The notes under the pieces: generated by a model
Told to the model about the DNA's origin: nothing
What the model saw: the letters and a program-made list of their open reading frames with translations, nothing else
Database searches by the model: none
Shown: positions 18,040 through 25,947 of the stretch, one piece after another
How positions within the stretch are numbered: position 1 is the first letter of the stretch
How the letters are laid out: the number at the start of each line of letters is the position of its first letter
Translations under genes and position numbers: made by a program
Source of the DNA: Mycolicibacterium goodii
Lineage (GTDB): Bacteria; Actinomycetota; Actinomycetes; Mycobacteriales; Mycobacteriaceae
Direction: 5' to 3'
Assembly (NCBI RefSeq): GCF_022370755.2
Contig: NZ_CP092364.2
Span: forward strand, 4,712,001 to 4,776,000
DNA: 64,000 nucleotides

Positions 18040-19047
18040 TCAGCCCTCGCGGCTGACCGTGTAGTCCACCAGCACCGCGAGCGCCCGACGGCCAGGGCCC
18101 TCCGGCAGGTGCGACAACTCGTCACGGGCCTGCGCCGCGTACGACGCGACGGTCTCCTTGGCGCGTGTGAGGCCCGGTGACCTGCGCAGCAGGCCCAGCG
18201 CCTCGGCCACGTCCTCGTCACGCTCGACGGGTCCGGCCAAGAGCTCACGCAGCCGATCAGCCTCCGGCCCGGTCTCGCGCAGCGCGTACAGCACCGGCAG
18301 GGTGTGCACACCTTCACGCAGGTCCGTGCCGGGCACCTTGCCCGACTCGTCCGGATCGCTGTCGATGTCGATGATGTCGTCGGCGATCTGGAACGCCGTA
18401 CCGACGATCCCGCCGAGGCGGCTCAGCCGCTCGATCTGCTCGTCGTCGGCTCCGGAGAACGTCGCACCGAACCGGCCCGAGGCCGCGATCAGGCATGCGG
18501 TCTTCTCGTAGACGACCTTGAGGTAGTGGTCGATGGAGTCGACGTTCTCGGCGGCGCCGCGCGTCTCCCGCATCTGGCCGGTGACCAGCTGCGCGAATGT
18601 GTCGGCGATCACACGCACCGCATCGGGTCCCAGCCGCGACACCAACCGCGACGCCGTGGCGAACAGATAGTCGCCGGCGAGGATGGCGATGTTGTTGCCC
18701 CAGCGGGCATTGGCGCTCTGCGCACCGCGACGCATCTGCGCCTCGTCCATGACGTCGTCGTGGTACAGCGTCGCCAGATGGACGAGTTCGATGACCGCAC
18801 CGGCCACCGTGACCTGCCAGGCATCCGGATGCGGGCCCAGTTGAGCCGACAGCACCGTGAACAGGGGGCGGAAGCGTTTGCCACCGGCCTGGAACAGGTG
18901 CTGGACGGCCTCGGCCATCAACTCATCGGCTTTGCCCAGCTCATCGGACATCAGGTCCTCGATGCGGGCCACACCGTCGCGGACGTCGGCGGCGAATGCC
19001 GGATCGCCGAAGTCAACGCCTGCCACCACGGTCGCTGGGGTACTCAC
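18040..19047 (-). CDS. grcC1: Polyprenyl diphosphate synthase (trans-prenyltransferase)
   Basis: The enzyme elongates allylic diphosphates with isopentenyl diphosphate, here probably to make the isoprenoid side chain of menaquinone. The 335-residue protein has the first aspartate-rich motif in LATLYHDDVMDEAQMRRG and the second in FQIADDIIDIDSD, plus GGKRFRPLFTVLSAQLG. I chose the GTG at 19047: TATGTT lies at -12 to -7, suggesting a leaderless transcript. It is divergent from menJ across only 21 bases, and the pair matches Rv0562/Rv0561c of M. tuberculosis. Confidence 0.92.
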   Translation of the reverse strand: MSTPATVVAGVDFGDPAFAADVRDGVARIEDLMSDELGKADELMAEAVQHLFQAGGKRFRPLFTVLSAQLGPHPDAWQVTVAGAVIELVHLATLYHDDVMDEAQMRRGAQSANARWGNNIAILAGDYLFATASRLVSRLGPDAVRVIADTFAQLVTGQMRETRGAAENVDSIDHYLKVVYEKTACLIAASGRFGATFSGADDEQIERLSRLGGIVGTAFQIADDIIDIDSDPDESGKVPGTDLREGVHTLPVLYALRETGPEADRLRELLAGPVERDEDVAEALGLLRRSPGLTRAKETVASYAAQARDELSHLPEGPGRRALAVLVDYTVSREG

Positions 19048-19068
19048 TCTGCCAACATACTGGGAATC
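19048..19068. promoter_or_regulatory. Shared divergent leaderless promoter of grcC1 and menJ
   Basis: Only 21 bases separate the two divergent start codons. On the minus strand TATGTT (19059-19054) is at -12 to -7 of the grcC1 GTG. On the plus strand CATACT (19056-19061) is at -13 to -8 of the menJ ATG. The two -10 elements overlap by four bases. Confidence 0.55.
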
Positions 19069-20334
19069 ATGAGAGATGCGGCGGGCAGGAGCGGAGCGAC
19101 CCGGGGAAGCACCAAGGCCGACGTGGTCGTGGTGGGCGCCGGGCCGGCGGGTTCGGCGGCCGCCGCATGGGCTGCGCGGGCAGGCCGCGACGTGGTGGTC
19201 GTCGACGCCGCGCAGTTCCCACGGGACAAGGCGTGTGGCGACGGGCTGACGCCCCGTGCCGTGGCGGAACTCCGGCGCCTCGGGATGACGCCGTGGCTCG
19301 ACACCCGGATCCGCCACCACGGTTTGCGGATGTCCGGGTTCGGCGCCGACGTCGAGATCCCATGGCCGGGTCCGTCATTCCCGGCGACCAGCAGCGCGGT
19401 GCCGCGCACCGAGCTCGACGACCGGATCCGCTCGGTCGCCGCCGACGACGGCGCCAAGATGATATTGGGCGTGAAAGTTGTTGGGGTAAATCATGATTCG
19501 AGCGGCCGAGTGGACACCGTGACACTCGAGGACGGCAGTACCATCAGCTGCGACCAACTGATCGTGGCCGACGGCGCCCGCTCCACGTTGGGCCGCACGC
19601 TGGGGCGCACATGGCACAAAGAGACGGTGTACGGCGTGGCGATCCGCGGTTACATCGCCAGTCCGCGCGCCGCCGAGCCGTGGATCACGTCCCACCTCGA
19701 ACTGCGTTCCCCGCAGGGAAAGGTGCTGCCCGGCTACGGGTGGATCTTCCCGCTGGGCAACGGCGAGGTGAACATCGGCGTCGGTGCGTTGGCGACCGCG
19801 AAACGGCCCGCCGACGCGGCGCTGCGACCCCTGATGTCCTTTTACACCGACCTGCGCCGCGAGGAGTGGGGCCTGGTCGGCGAGCCGCGCGCCGCGTTGT
19901 CGGCACTACTGCCGATGGGCGGCGCAGTGTCGGGTGTGGCCGGTCCGAACTGGATGCTGATCGGCGACGCAGCCGCATGTGTGAACCCACTCAACGGTGA
20001 GGGCATCGACTACGGCCTGGAGACCGGCCGACTCGCCGCCGAGCTGCTGATCTCCGGCGGAGTGACCGACTACTCCGTGGCGTGGCCGAGCCTGCTGCAG
20101 GAGCACTACGCACGCGGCTTCTCGGTGGCGCGCAGGCTCGCGTTACTGCTGACGCTGCCGCGTTTCCTGCCTGCGACCGGGCCCGTGGCCATGCGGTCGA
20201 CGAAGCTGATGACGATCGCGGTGCGGGTGATGGGCAACCTCGTCACCGACGAGGACGCCGACTGGATCGCGCGGGTGTGGCGCACCGCCGGTCTCGCGTC
20301 GCGGCGAATCGATCAGCGCATGCCGTTCAGCTGA
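19069..20334 (+). CDS. menJ: Menaquinone side-chain reductase (geranylgeranyl reductase family flavoprotein)
   Basis: MenJ reduces one isoprene unit of menaquinone to give MK-9(II-H2) in mycobacteria. The 421-residue protein starts with a short leader and the FAD-binding motif VVVVGAGPAGSAAAAWAARAG (residues 18-38 region). It continues with FPRDKACGDGLTPRAVAELR, which is typical of geranylgeranyl reductases, and the second FAD motif around LIGDAAACVNPLNGEGIDYG. The ATG at 19069 is 21 bases from the divergent grcC1 start. The gene order matches Rv0561c. A hairpin follows the stop. Confidence 0.92.
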   Translation: MRDAAGRSGATRGSTKADVVVVGAGPAGSAAAAWAARAGRDVVVVDAAQFPRDKACGDGLTPRAVAELRRLGMTPWLDTRIRHHGLRMSGFGADVEIPWPGPSFPATSSAVPRTELDDRIRSVAADDGAKMILGVKVVGVNHDSSGRVDTVTLEDGSTISCDQLIVADGARSTLGRTLGRTWHKETVYGVAIRGYIASPRAAEPWITSHLELRSPQGKVLPGYGWIFPLGNGEVNIGVGALATAKRPADAALRPLMSFYTDLRREEWGLVGEPRAALSALLPMGGAVSGVAGPNWMLIGDAAACVNPLNGEGIDYGLETGRLAAELLISGGVTDYSVAWPSLLQEHYARGFSVARRLALLLTLPRFLPATGPVAMRSTKLMTIAVRVMGNLVTDEDADWIARVWRTAGLASRRIDQRMPFS

Positions 20335-20350
20335 TTCTCGCGCGTCGACC

Positions 20351-20396
20351 GTGCGTCCACGGCGGAACCCGGGGGCAGATTCCGCCCTCGACGCAC
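20351..20396. terminator. Hairpin terminator between menJ and the TspO-like gene
   Basis: Arms GTGCGTCCACGGCGGAA (20351-20367) and TTCCGCCCTCGACGCAC (20380-20396) pair with two mismatches around a 12-base loop. It sits 16 bases after the menJ stop and 6 bases before the convergent tspO stop, so it can serve both. Confidence 0.6.
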
Positions 20397-20402
20397 ACTC
20401 GC

Positions 20403-20924
20403 TCAGCGCTTGCGGTTGAGCATCCAGATCCGCGTGGACAACACCGTCGCGAACGCGCACCACAGCGGGTACGGCGCGAGGATCGCGCCGCGTGGGCCCT
20501 GCGCGTCCACCGCGCGGCGGGTGAGATCGGCACTGCTGGCGGCGAGGGCGCCCGCAGCGATGGCCGCGGTGCCGAGCTTGCCCCGGTTGAAGAAGATCCA
20601 CGACCAACTCGCGTTGAGGATCAGATCGGCGGCCAGGGCCGCGGAGTAGGCACGGGCCTTGTCGTCGCGGTTCTGTTCCTGGAACTTGTCGATGGTGTGC
20701 GCCGACGTCGACGCGATATCGGCGTACAACAGGTTCCAGGCGATCGGGAACGCCACGGGCGGCGGCTGGAACGACGGCTTGCGCAGCGACTGGTACCAGG
20801 CGGTCTGTGAGCCGCGGCTCGCGAGTCCGCCGACGACGCCGGTTGCTATGACAGCCGATGCCGTCTTGGCCAAGGTGATCGGTCGCATGCGTGGCCGTTT
20901 ACCCGGTTTGTGCGCATCTGACAC
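20403..20924 (-). CDS. tspO: TspO/MBR family membrane protein
   Basis: A 173-residue membrane protein of the TspO/translocator-protein family, which binds porphyrins, haem or sterols. The family hallmark is clear: WYQSLRKPSFQPPPVAFPIA followed by WNLLYADIAS. Five hydrophobic segments follow, with NASWSWIFFNRGKLG matching the conserved NxxWxxxFF region. A basic leader of about 20 residues precedes the first segment. Its function here is unknown. It has no M. tuberculosis counterpart in this position, so it is probably an insertion in the men block. Confidence 0.85.
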   Translation of the reverse strand: MSDAHKPGKRPRMRPITLAKTASAVIATGVVGGLASRGSQTAWYQSLRKPSFQPPPVAFPIAWNLLYADIASTSAHTIDKFQEQNRDDKARAYSAALAADLILNASWSWIFFNRGKLGTAAIAAGALAASSADLTRRAVDAQGPRGAILAPYPLWCAFATVLSTRIWMLNRKR

Positions 20925-20990
20925 GTGCAGCGTCGGCCGTACGCGCCCACCGACACACGCACCGCCGGAGATGACGCATGGCCGGAAGAC

Positions 20991-21017
20991 GTAATACCTT
21001 GCGACACTGCGTATTAC
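20991..21017. promoter_or_regulatory. Inverted repeat upstream of tspO, candidate operator
   Basis: GTAATAC (20991-20997) and GTATTAC (21011-21017) are perfect 7-bp arms with a 13-base spacer, about 67-93 bases upstream of the tspO start. The half sites are 20 bp apart, two helical turns, which suits a dimeric repressor. Confidence 0.4.
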
Positions 21018-21036
21018 CGATCCGATGACTCACCGT

Positions 21037-21094
21037 CCAGCGTGGGCCTCGCGCACGCTTCTGCGGCCAAACGTGTGCATGGAACCCACGCTGG
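21037..21094. terminator. Long hairpin after the flavin oxidoreductase gene
   Basis: Perfect 10-bp arms CCAGCGTGGG (21037-21046) and CCCACGCTGG (21085-21094) enclose a second inner pairing (GCGCACG with CGTGTGC). It lies 36 bases past the stop of the minus-strand oxidoreductase and probably ends its transcript. Confidence 0.6.
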
Positions 21095-21129
21095 GGCTGA
21101 ACGGGCAGTCCGACCAACGGGACACCGCC

Positions 21130-22404
21130 TCAGGGGATGTCGGCACCCGTTCGGCGTAACGGGTCGAACGGGCGCAGGGCTTCCGGTTGCTTGCCGGTGG
21201 TGATGTACTCGGCCAGCAGGCGGCCGGTCACCGGGCCGTGCGCCAGTCCCCACATGCCGTGTCCGCCGGCGAGGTAGACGCCGCGGGACATCTCCCCGAT
21301 CAAGGGACGCCCGTCCGCGGTGAGAGCGCCTGGGCCGACCCAGATGTCGCTGCGTTCGTCCCAACGCACCCCGTCGAGTAGCGGGCCGGCGGCCGTGACG
21401 ATGGCGCCGATCCGTGTCGGTATTGCCGGCTCGTACGGGTCACGTAGTTCGGTGGCGCCCGTGACGCGCAGGGCACCCTTGTGGGGCGTGCACGCGATTC
21501 CGGCCTCGGGTAGGTAGACGGGGCCGGGGATGGGACGGTCCACAGGCACGGTGAAGGAGTACCGGCGGGCCGCCTGTACCGGCACCGAGACCCGCCTACC
21601 GGCCAGTCGTGACAGCCATGCGCCCGTGGCGACCACCGCGACGTCGGCCGTCAGCCACTTGCCGATGCGCGGGTACACCTGAACTCCGTCGCCAGAGCTC
21701 TGCACATCGGAGACCTCCATCGTGCGTATCGTCGCACCGCGCTCCTCGACCGCGTGTCGCAGCGCCTGCAGGAACCGGCCCGGATCGACGTAGCGCTGGC
21801 CGTTGATGTTCAGCGCCGCGGCGGCCGCCTGCGACGCCAGCGGGACCTGTTCGCGCAGCGCCTCACTCGACAGTCCGCTGACAGAAATCGCCTGCCCGGC
21901 CTCTTCGAGTGCACGCAGATCACGCATCAGACGTTCGGCCTCCGCAGTGGTGCTGAACAACGCGGTGACGGGTGCGTCGGTCAACGGCGCGTCGACGCCG
22001 TTGGCGGACAGCACGTCGAAGGCTTCGAGGCACTCCTCGTTGAGCGGCGCGTTGGCGCGCATCGCCCGCCTCCATGACGAGCGACGACAGTTGGCGGCGA
22101 ACTGGATCAGGAAGTTGGCGAGTTCGGAGTCCGCGGCCAGCGGGATGTGCAGCGGCGCCTGGGAATCGAACAGTGATCGCACCCCGTCGCGCAGCATCGC
22201 CGGCGAGTTCACAGGGACGGTCAACGCCGGCGCGATCCACCCGGCATTGCCCCACGACGCGCCGGTGCCGACGCCGACGCGGTCGACGACCGTGACAGCG
22301 ACGCCACGTTCCTGCAGGAACCACGCCGTCGACAACCCGACCGTCCCTGCGCCGACCACAATCGCCGACCGTGGCCCACCGTCGATGCGCCCGAAGCCGA
22401 CCAC
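21130..22404 (-). CDS. FAD-dependent D-amino acid dehydrogenase/oxidase (DadA-like)
   Basis: A 424-residue flavoenzyme of the DAO superfamily. The N-terminal dinucleotide fold is AIVVGAGTVGLSTAWFLQER (about residues 13-32), followed by the family-typical GTGASWGNAGWIAPALTVPV. The C-terminal FAD-contact region is LAGGHGMWGLAHGPVTGRLL. It probably oxidatively deaminates D-amino acids or a related amine, delivering electrons to the respiratory chain. The start is a GTG at 22404 with a near-perfect GGAGGT ribosome-binding site. It stands alone, divergent from a 39-residue gene. Confidence 0.88.
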   Translation of the reverse strand: MVGFGRIDGGPRSAIVVGAGTVGLSTAWFLQERGVAVTVVDRVGVGTGASWGNAGWIAPALTVPVNSPAMLRDGVRSLFDSQAPLHIPLAADSELANFLIQFAANCRRSSWRRAMRANAPLNEECLEAFDVLSANGVDAPLTDAPVTALFSTTAEAERLMRDLRALEEAGQAISVSGLSSEALREQVPLASQAAAAALNINGQRYVDPGRFLQALRHAVEERGATIRTMEVSDVQSSGDGVQVYPRIGKWLTADVAVVATGAWLSRLAGRRVSVPVQAARRYSFTVPVDRPIPGPVYLPEAGIACTPHKGALRVTGATELRDPYEPAIPTRIGAIVTAAGPLLDGVRWDERSDIWVGPGALTADGRPLIGEMSRGVYLAGGHGMWGLAHGPVTGRLLAEYITTGKQPEALRPFDPLRRTGADIP

Positions 22405-22608
22405 ATTACCTCCATTTTCGAAGAATTCCTGTTCGTAAATTCATTCTTCGTGCGCACGCGGGGAAAGGGTTGCGAAAACCGGACAACGGACCCACGCTCC
22501 GTTGTGCGAATCCGACAAGAAAATGCAGAAGAACGCGGCGACTGGATTTTTATTTTTTCTGAAGTATGGTCGGGCCCAGCAGTTGCCACTTCGAAAACAG
22601 GAGCGCAA

Positions 22609-22728
22609 ATGGCTGACAAATCCGGCAAGACCCCTCGAAAACCCGCGCTGTCACTGAAGGAGCGGCGGGCGATCAAGCGTGCCAAGGCCGAAGAGTCGAC
22701 GCCGATCATCCGCAAGCGCAAGGGCTGA
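22609..22728 (+). CDS. Small basic protein (39 residues), function unknown
   Basis: A 39-residue, strongly basic protein rich in Lys, Arg, Pro and Ser (MADKSGKTPRKPALS to the end IIRKRKG). AGGAG lies six bases upstream of the ATG at 22609. A -10 box TATGGT (22565-22570) sits about 40 bases before it. A run of T-rich sequence precedes the promoter. The composition suggests a nucleic-acid-binding or ribosome-associated role, but that is a guess. It probably belongs to the small conserved proteins of mycobacteria. A strong terminator lies 150 bases downstream. Confidence 0.75.
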   Translation: MADKSGKTPRKPALSLKERRAIKRAKAEESTPIIRKRKG

Positions 22729-22878
22729 CGCGTTTTCACCATCTCGCGACAGGTTTTCTGCCGCTTCACCGCGGACGCCGGAGAAATCCCGAATCGCGTC
22801 CAGGACTGTTACGGCGACCATTCTCCAAGGCCACCTCGACGCGCCCCATAATTCGCAGATCGCTGCGGGCGGGTGCAC

Positions 22879-22927
22879 GGAGTACCGGCGCAGTCTGGGT
22901 TCCTGCGCCGGTACTCCCTCTTTTTTC
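22879..22927 (+). terminator. Canonical Rho-independent terminator with T-tract
   Basis: A perfect 15-bp stem GGAGTACCGGCGCAG (22879-22893) / CTGCGCCGGTACTCC (22903-22917) with a 9-base loop is followed by CTCTTTTTTC. It is the only element in the window with a textbook T-run. It would end the transcript of the 39-residue gene. The 150 bases between that gene and the stem (22729-22878) hold no recognisable gene. Confidence 0.75.
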
Positions 22928-22935
22928 AGGCGATG

Positions 22936-23013
22936 CGCCGATTTCTGCATGAGGGTCGTGATCGTGGACTTGAAACCGCCGGAGATATCACGACCCTGGT
23001 GCAGAAATCGGCG
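22936..23013. terminator. 78-bp hairpin at the 3' end of the CobW-like gene
   Basis: Arms of 27 bp (22936-22962, starting CGCCGATTTCTGCA, and 22987-23013, ending TGCAGAAATCGGCG) pair with two mismatches around a 24-base loop. It lies 9 bases from the stop of the minus-strand GTPase and probably terminates it. Confidence 0.6.
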
Positions 23014-23021
23014 GGGAAACG

Positions 23022-24029
23022 TCAGTCGGTGTAGCGCAGCACGCCGAGGATGGCCTGCCCGTCGGCGGGTTCGCCGGTCGCGCAAGCCTGCAGGGCTGCC
23101 AGTGCGGCCGCCTCGTCGATGCCGGTGCCGATCAGCACGAGTGACGTCTGGCGGGCCTCGCCGCGGTCCCAGCGCCGACGTTCGAATCGCAGTGAGCCAC
23201 CGACGAGTTGCAGCACGAATTTCCGGCCGTCGCCCGCATCACCGAAGTCGACGAATCCCTTGGCGCGATACATTCCGGCGGGGCGGTTCTTGAGAAAATC
23301 CATGAACCGACGCGGATCGACGGGCACCACGGAGGTGAACGCCACGCTCTGGAACCGCGCGTGGTCGTGATGGTCGTGTTCGTGTGTCTCCCAGAGCAAC
23401 TCGTCGAGGCTCAGCTGTGCGGCCCGGGGAATCTGCTGCGGCGGGTCGATGAGCAGTTCCGGGTCGATCCGCCCGAATTCGGTGGGGAGCACGGGAACCC
23501 GATCATTGATGGCCGCGATCTTGGCGCGCACGGCCTCCAGTTCGGCGTCGCTGACCTGATCGGCCTTGTTGACGACGACGAGGTCGGCCACCTGGACGTT
23601 GTTGCCCAGCTCGGCACGGGTGGATTCGACGGCGTCGACGACGAGCACCAGCCCCGCGTAGTGGTAGCGCTTGTCGTCGGCCATGGCGATGGTCCGCGCG
23701 AGCGCGGCGGGCTCGGCGAGCCCGCTGGCCTCCACCACGATGAGGTCGAGACGCGGCTTCACCGCCGCGAGCTTGCCGAGCATCTCCCCCGCCTCGTCGG
23801 CGTCCACGGCACAGCAGATGCACCCGTTGGTCAGCCCCGCCATCGCGTCGACCTGACCCGCCACCAGCATGGCGTCGATGTTCACCGCGCCGAAGTCGTT
23901 CACCAGGGCGCCGATGCGCACGCCTCGGCTGTTACGCAGCAGGTGGTTGAGCAGAGTGGTCTTGCCTGCCCCCAGATATCCGGCGAGGGCCAGCACGGGT
24001 ACCGATCCGGTTGTCCTCACGCCGCCCAT
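23022..24029 (-). CDS. CobW/COG0523 family metal-chaperone GTPase
   Basis: A 335-residue G3E GTPase of the CobW/ZNG1/Nha3 group, which inserts or handles metals, commonly zinc. The Walker A motif is GYLGAGKTT (residues 17-25). The metal-binding CxCC lies in TNGCICCAVD (C70, C72, C73). The Walker B/base-recognition NKAD is in VVNKADQVSD, and a His-rich linker (HEHDHHDHARF) comes before the C-terminal CobW domain. I chose the ATG at 24029. A Zur-like box lies just upstream. It has no counterpart at this spot in M. tuberculosis. Confidence 0.88.
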   Translation of the reverse strand: MGGVRTTGSVPVLALAGYLGAGKTTLLNHLLRNSRGVRIGALVNDFGAVNIDAMLVAGQVDAMAGLTNGCICCAVDADEAGEMLGKLAAVKPRLDLIVVEASGLAEPAALARTIAMADDKRYHYAGLVLVVDAVESTRAELGNNVQVADLVVVNKADQVSDAELEAVRAKIAAINDRVPVLPTEFGRIDPELLIDPPQQIPRAAQLSLDELLWETHEHDHHDHARFQSVAFTSVVPVDPRRFMDFLKNRPAGMYRAKGFVDFGDAGDGRKFVLQLVGGSLRFERRRWDRGEARQTSLVLIGTGIDEAAALAALQACATGEPADGQAILGVLRYTD

Positions 24030-24040
24030 CGTAGGGTTGT

Positions 24041-24055
24041 TGGGAACTGTTTTCA
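24041..24055 (-). promoter_or_regulatory. Possible zinc-uptake-regulator (Zur) box
   Basis: On the minus strand TGAAAACAGTTCCCA matches about 10 of 15 positions of the mycobacterial Zur-type palindrome TGAAAATCATTTTCA. It ends 12 bases before the GTPase start. The family of the gene makes zinc control plausible, but the match is imperfect. Confidence 0.3.
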
Positions 24056-24074
24056 GTAAGCGGGGTGGCGGTCT

Positions 24075-24158
24075 GCGCACGCTCGGCAGCGGTGAGCGTG
24101 CGCCGAGTGCTGCTGATTGGCGGCGTGTCGGGGAGCAGACCCGCACGCTCGCGGTGCA
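24075..24158. repeat. Repeat family 2, copy B (84 bp, 3' end of menG)
   Basis: A perfect 10-bp hairpin GCGCACGCTC / GAGCGTGCGC with a 9-base loop (24075-24103) is followed after 17 bases by CGGCGTGTCGGGGAGCAGAC and CGCACGCTCGCGGTGCA. Layout and spacing equal copy A at 16977-17060. It lies 40 bases past the menG stop on the minus strand. Confidence 0.7.
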
Positions 24159-24197
24159 GAGTGCCAGACCTGCACACTCGGGCGTGCCGATACAGAT

Positions 24198-24887
24198 CTA
24201 CGCGGGCTTGACCGCGGCGTGCAGGGCGACGATGCCGCCGGTGAGGTTGCGCCAACGGACCTGTGACCAGCCGGCCTCGCCGACCTGTCGCGCGAGTTCG
24301 GCCTGGGTGGGCCAGGCGCGGATGGACTCGGCGAGGTACACGTAGGCCTCGGGATTGCTCGACACCGCCGTTGCCATGGCCGGCAATGCCTTCATCAGGT
24401 ACTCCTTGTAGATCGTCGCGAACAGGCCATTGGTGGGGGTGGAGAACTCGCACACCACCAGCCGGCCACCCGGCTTGGTCACGCGTGCCATCTCACGCAG
24501 GCCGGCCCTGTGGTCGACGACGTTGCGCAGGCCGAAGCTGATGGTGACGGCGTCGAACACCTCGTCGGCGAACGGCAGCTTCGTCGCGTCGCCGGCAACC
24601 TTGGGCACCTGGCGCGCGGCGCCGGCGGCCAACATACCGACCGAGAAGTCCGCGGCGACGCACCACGCCCCCGACTTGGCGAGCTCGACGGTCGACACCG
24701 CGGTACCCGCGGCCAGGTCCAGCACCTTGTCCCCCGGTCCGATCCGCAGGGCCGACTTGGTCTCGCGGCGCCAGAACCGATCCTGACCGAGCGAGAGCAC
24801 CGTGTTGGTCAGGTCGTAGCGCTTCGCGACGGCGTCGAACATCGACGCCACTTCGTGGGGGTTCTTCTCCAGGCTCGCTCGACTCAC
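24198..24887 (-). CDS. menG: Demethylmenaquinone methyltransferase
   Basis: MenG (UbiE family) methylates demethylmenaquinone with S-adenosylmethionine, the last ring step of menaquinone synthesis. The 229-residue protein has the SAM-binding motif [19 protein letters not shown] and the family signatures [20 protein letters not shown] and [21 protein letters not shown] chose the GTG at 24887, which begins [18 protein letters not shown]. It corresponds to Rv0558 in the syntenic block. A divergent SDR gene starts 151 bases away. A family-2 repeat follows the stop. Confidence 0.94.
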   Translation of the reverse strand: MSRASLEKNPHEVASMFDAVAKRYDLTNTVLSLGQDRFWRRETKSALRIGPGDKVLDLAAGTAVSTVELAKSGAWCVAADFSVGMLAAGAARQVPKVAGDATKLPFADEVFDAVTISFGLRNVVDHRAGLREMARVTKPGGRLVVCEFSTPTNGLFATIYKEYLMKALPAMATAVSSNPEAYVYLAESIRAWPTQAELARQVGEAGWSQVRWRNLTGGIVALHAAVKPA

Positions 24888-25038
24888 GACGCCGACGCTA
24901 CCGGGCGGCCGGCAACAGACTGACGATGACCGAAACTCTGGCCCGGTCCGGATTCTTTCTGTGAACATCCTTGCGCCGGGAATGGGCACCCATCCCGCAT
25001 GCCTTGAACCGCACAGATCGAAAAGGGAGAAGGTTGAG

Positions 25039-25863
25039 ATGAGTGAGAAAGTCTGGTTCGTCACGGGTGCGTCGCGAGGCTTCGGCCGGGAGTGGGCGAT
25101 AGGTGCCCTCGATCGTGGCGACAAGGTGGCCGCCACCGCACGCGATACGGCGACGCTGGCCGATCTGACCGACAAGTACGGCGACGCACTGCTGCCGTTG
25201 CAACTCGACGTCAACGATCGTGCCGCCGACTTCGCCGCGGTCAAACAGGCCCACGAGCACTTCGGGCGTCTGGACATCGTCGTGAACAACGCCGGGTACG
25301 GGCAGTTCGGGTTCATCGAGGAGCTGTCGGAGGCCGAGGCCCGCGACCAGATCGAGACCAACGTGTTCGGCGCGCTGTGGGTCACGCAGGCCGCGCTTCC
25401 GTTCCTGCGGGCACAACGCAGCGGACACATCATCCAGGTGTCGTCGATCGGCGGAATCACGGCGTTCCCCCTCGTCGGCATCTACCACGCGTCGAAGTGG
25501 GCGCTCGAGGGCTTCTCGCAGGCGCTGGCGCAGGAGGTCGCGTCGTTCGGAATCCATGTCACGCTCATCGAGCCGGGCGGGTTCTCCACCGACTGGGCCG
25601 GACCCTCGGCCAAACATGCGGCACCGCTTTCCGACTACGACGAGGTGCGCGACGCCACACTCAAGGCGCGGGCCCAGCGCAACGCCAAGCCGGGCGATCC
25701 GAAGGCGTCGGCCTCGGCGGTTCTGAAGATCGTCGACGCCGAGAAGCCACCGCTGCGTGTGTTCTTCGGCGAGCGTCCGCTGGAGATCGCCAAGGCGGAC
25801 TACGAGAGCCGGCTGCGGCTCTGGGAGGAGTGGCAGCCGGTCGCCGTCGAGGCGCAGGGCTGA
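25039..25863 (+). CDS. Short-chain dehydrogenase/reductase
   Basis: A 274-residue SDR oxidoreductase. The cofactor motif is [20 protein letters not shown] (starting near residue 8), followed by NNAGYG. The catalytic Ser is in QVSSIGG, and the YxxxK is in [18 protein letters not shown]. The substrate is unknown. The ATG at 25039 has GGGAGAAGG upstream. A strong hairpin follows the stop, so it is probably a single-gene transcript divergent from menG. It is not part of the M. tuberculosis block. Confidence 0.9.
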   Translation: MSEKVWFVTGASRGFGREWAIGALDRGDKVAATARDTATLADLTDKYGDALLPLQLDVNDRAADFAAVKQAHEHFGRLDIVVNNAGYGQFGFIEELSEAEARDQIETNVFGALWVTQAALPFLRAQRSGHIIQVSSIGGITAFPLVGIYHASKWALEGFSQALAQEVASFGIHVTLIEPGGFSTDWAGPSAKHAAPLSDYDEVRDATLKARAQRNAKPGDPKASASAVLKIVDAEKPPLRVFFGERPLEIAKADYESRLRLWEEWQPVAVEAQG

Positions 25864-25867
25864 TGTT

Positions 25868-25934
25868 TGCGCCGACGCTACGGTTTCTTGCCTGAAATGC
25901 TCGAATTTGCGCGAGAAACCGTAGCCTCGGCGCA
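25868..25934. terminator. Near-perfect 21-bp hairpin after the SDR gene
   Basis: Arms TGCGCCGACGCTACGGTTTC(T) (25868-25888) and AGAAACCGTAGCCTCGGCGC(A) (25914-25934) pair with one mismatch and a 25-base loop. It begins 5 bases after the SDR stop, marking the 3' end of that transcript and excluding the upstream start of the next gene. Confidence 0.65.
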
Positions 25935-25947
25935 GTACTGTGTTCCG

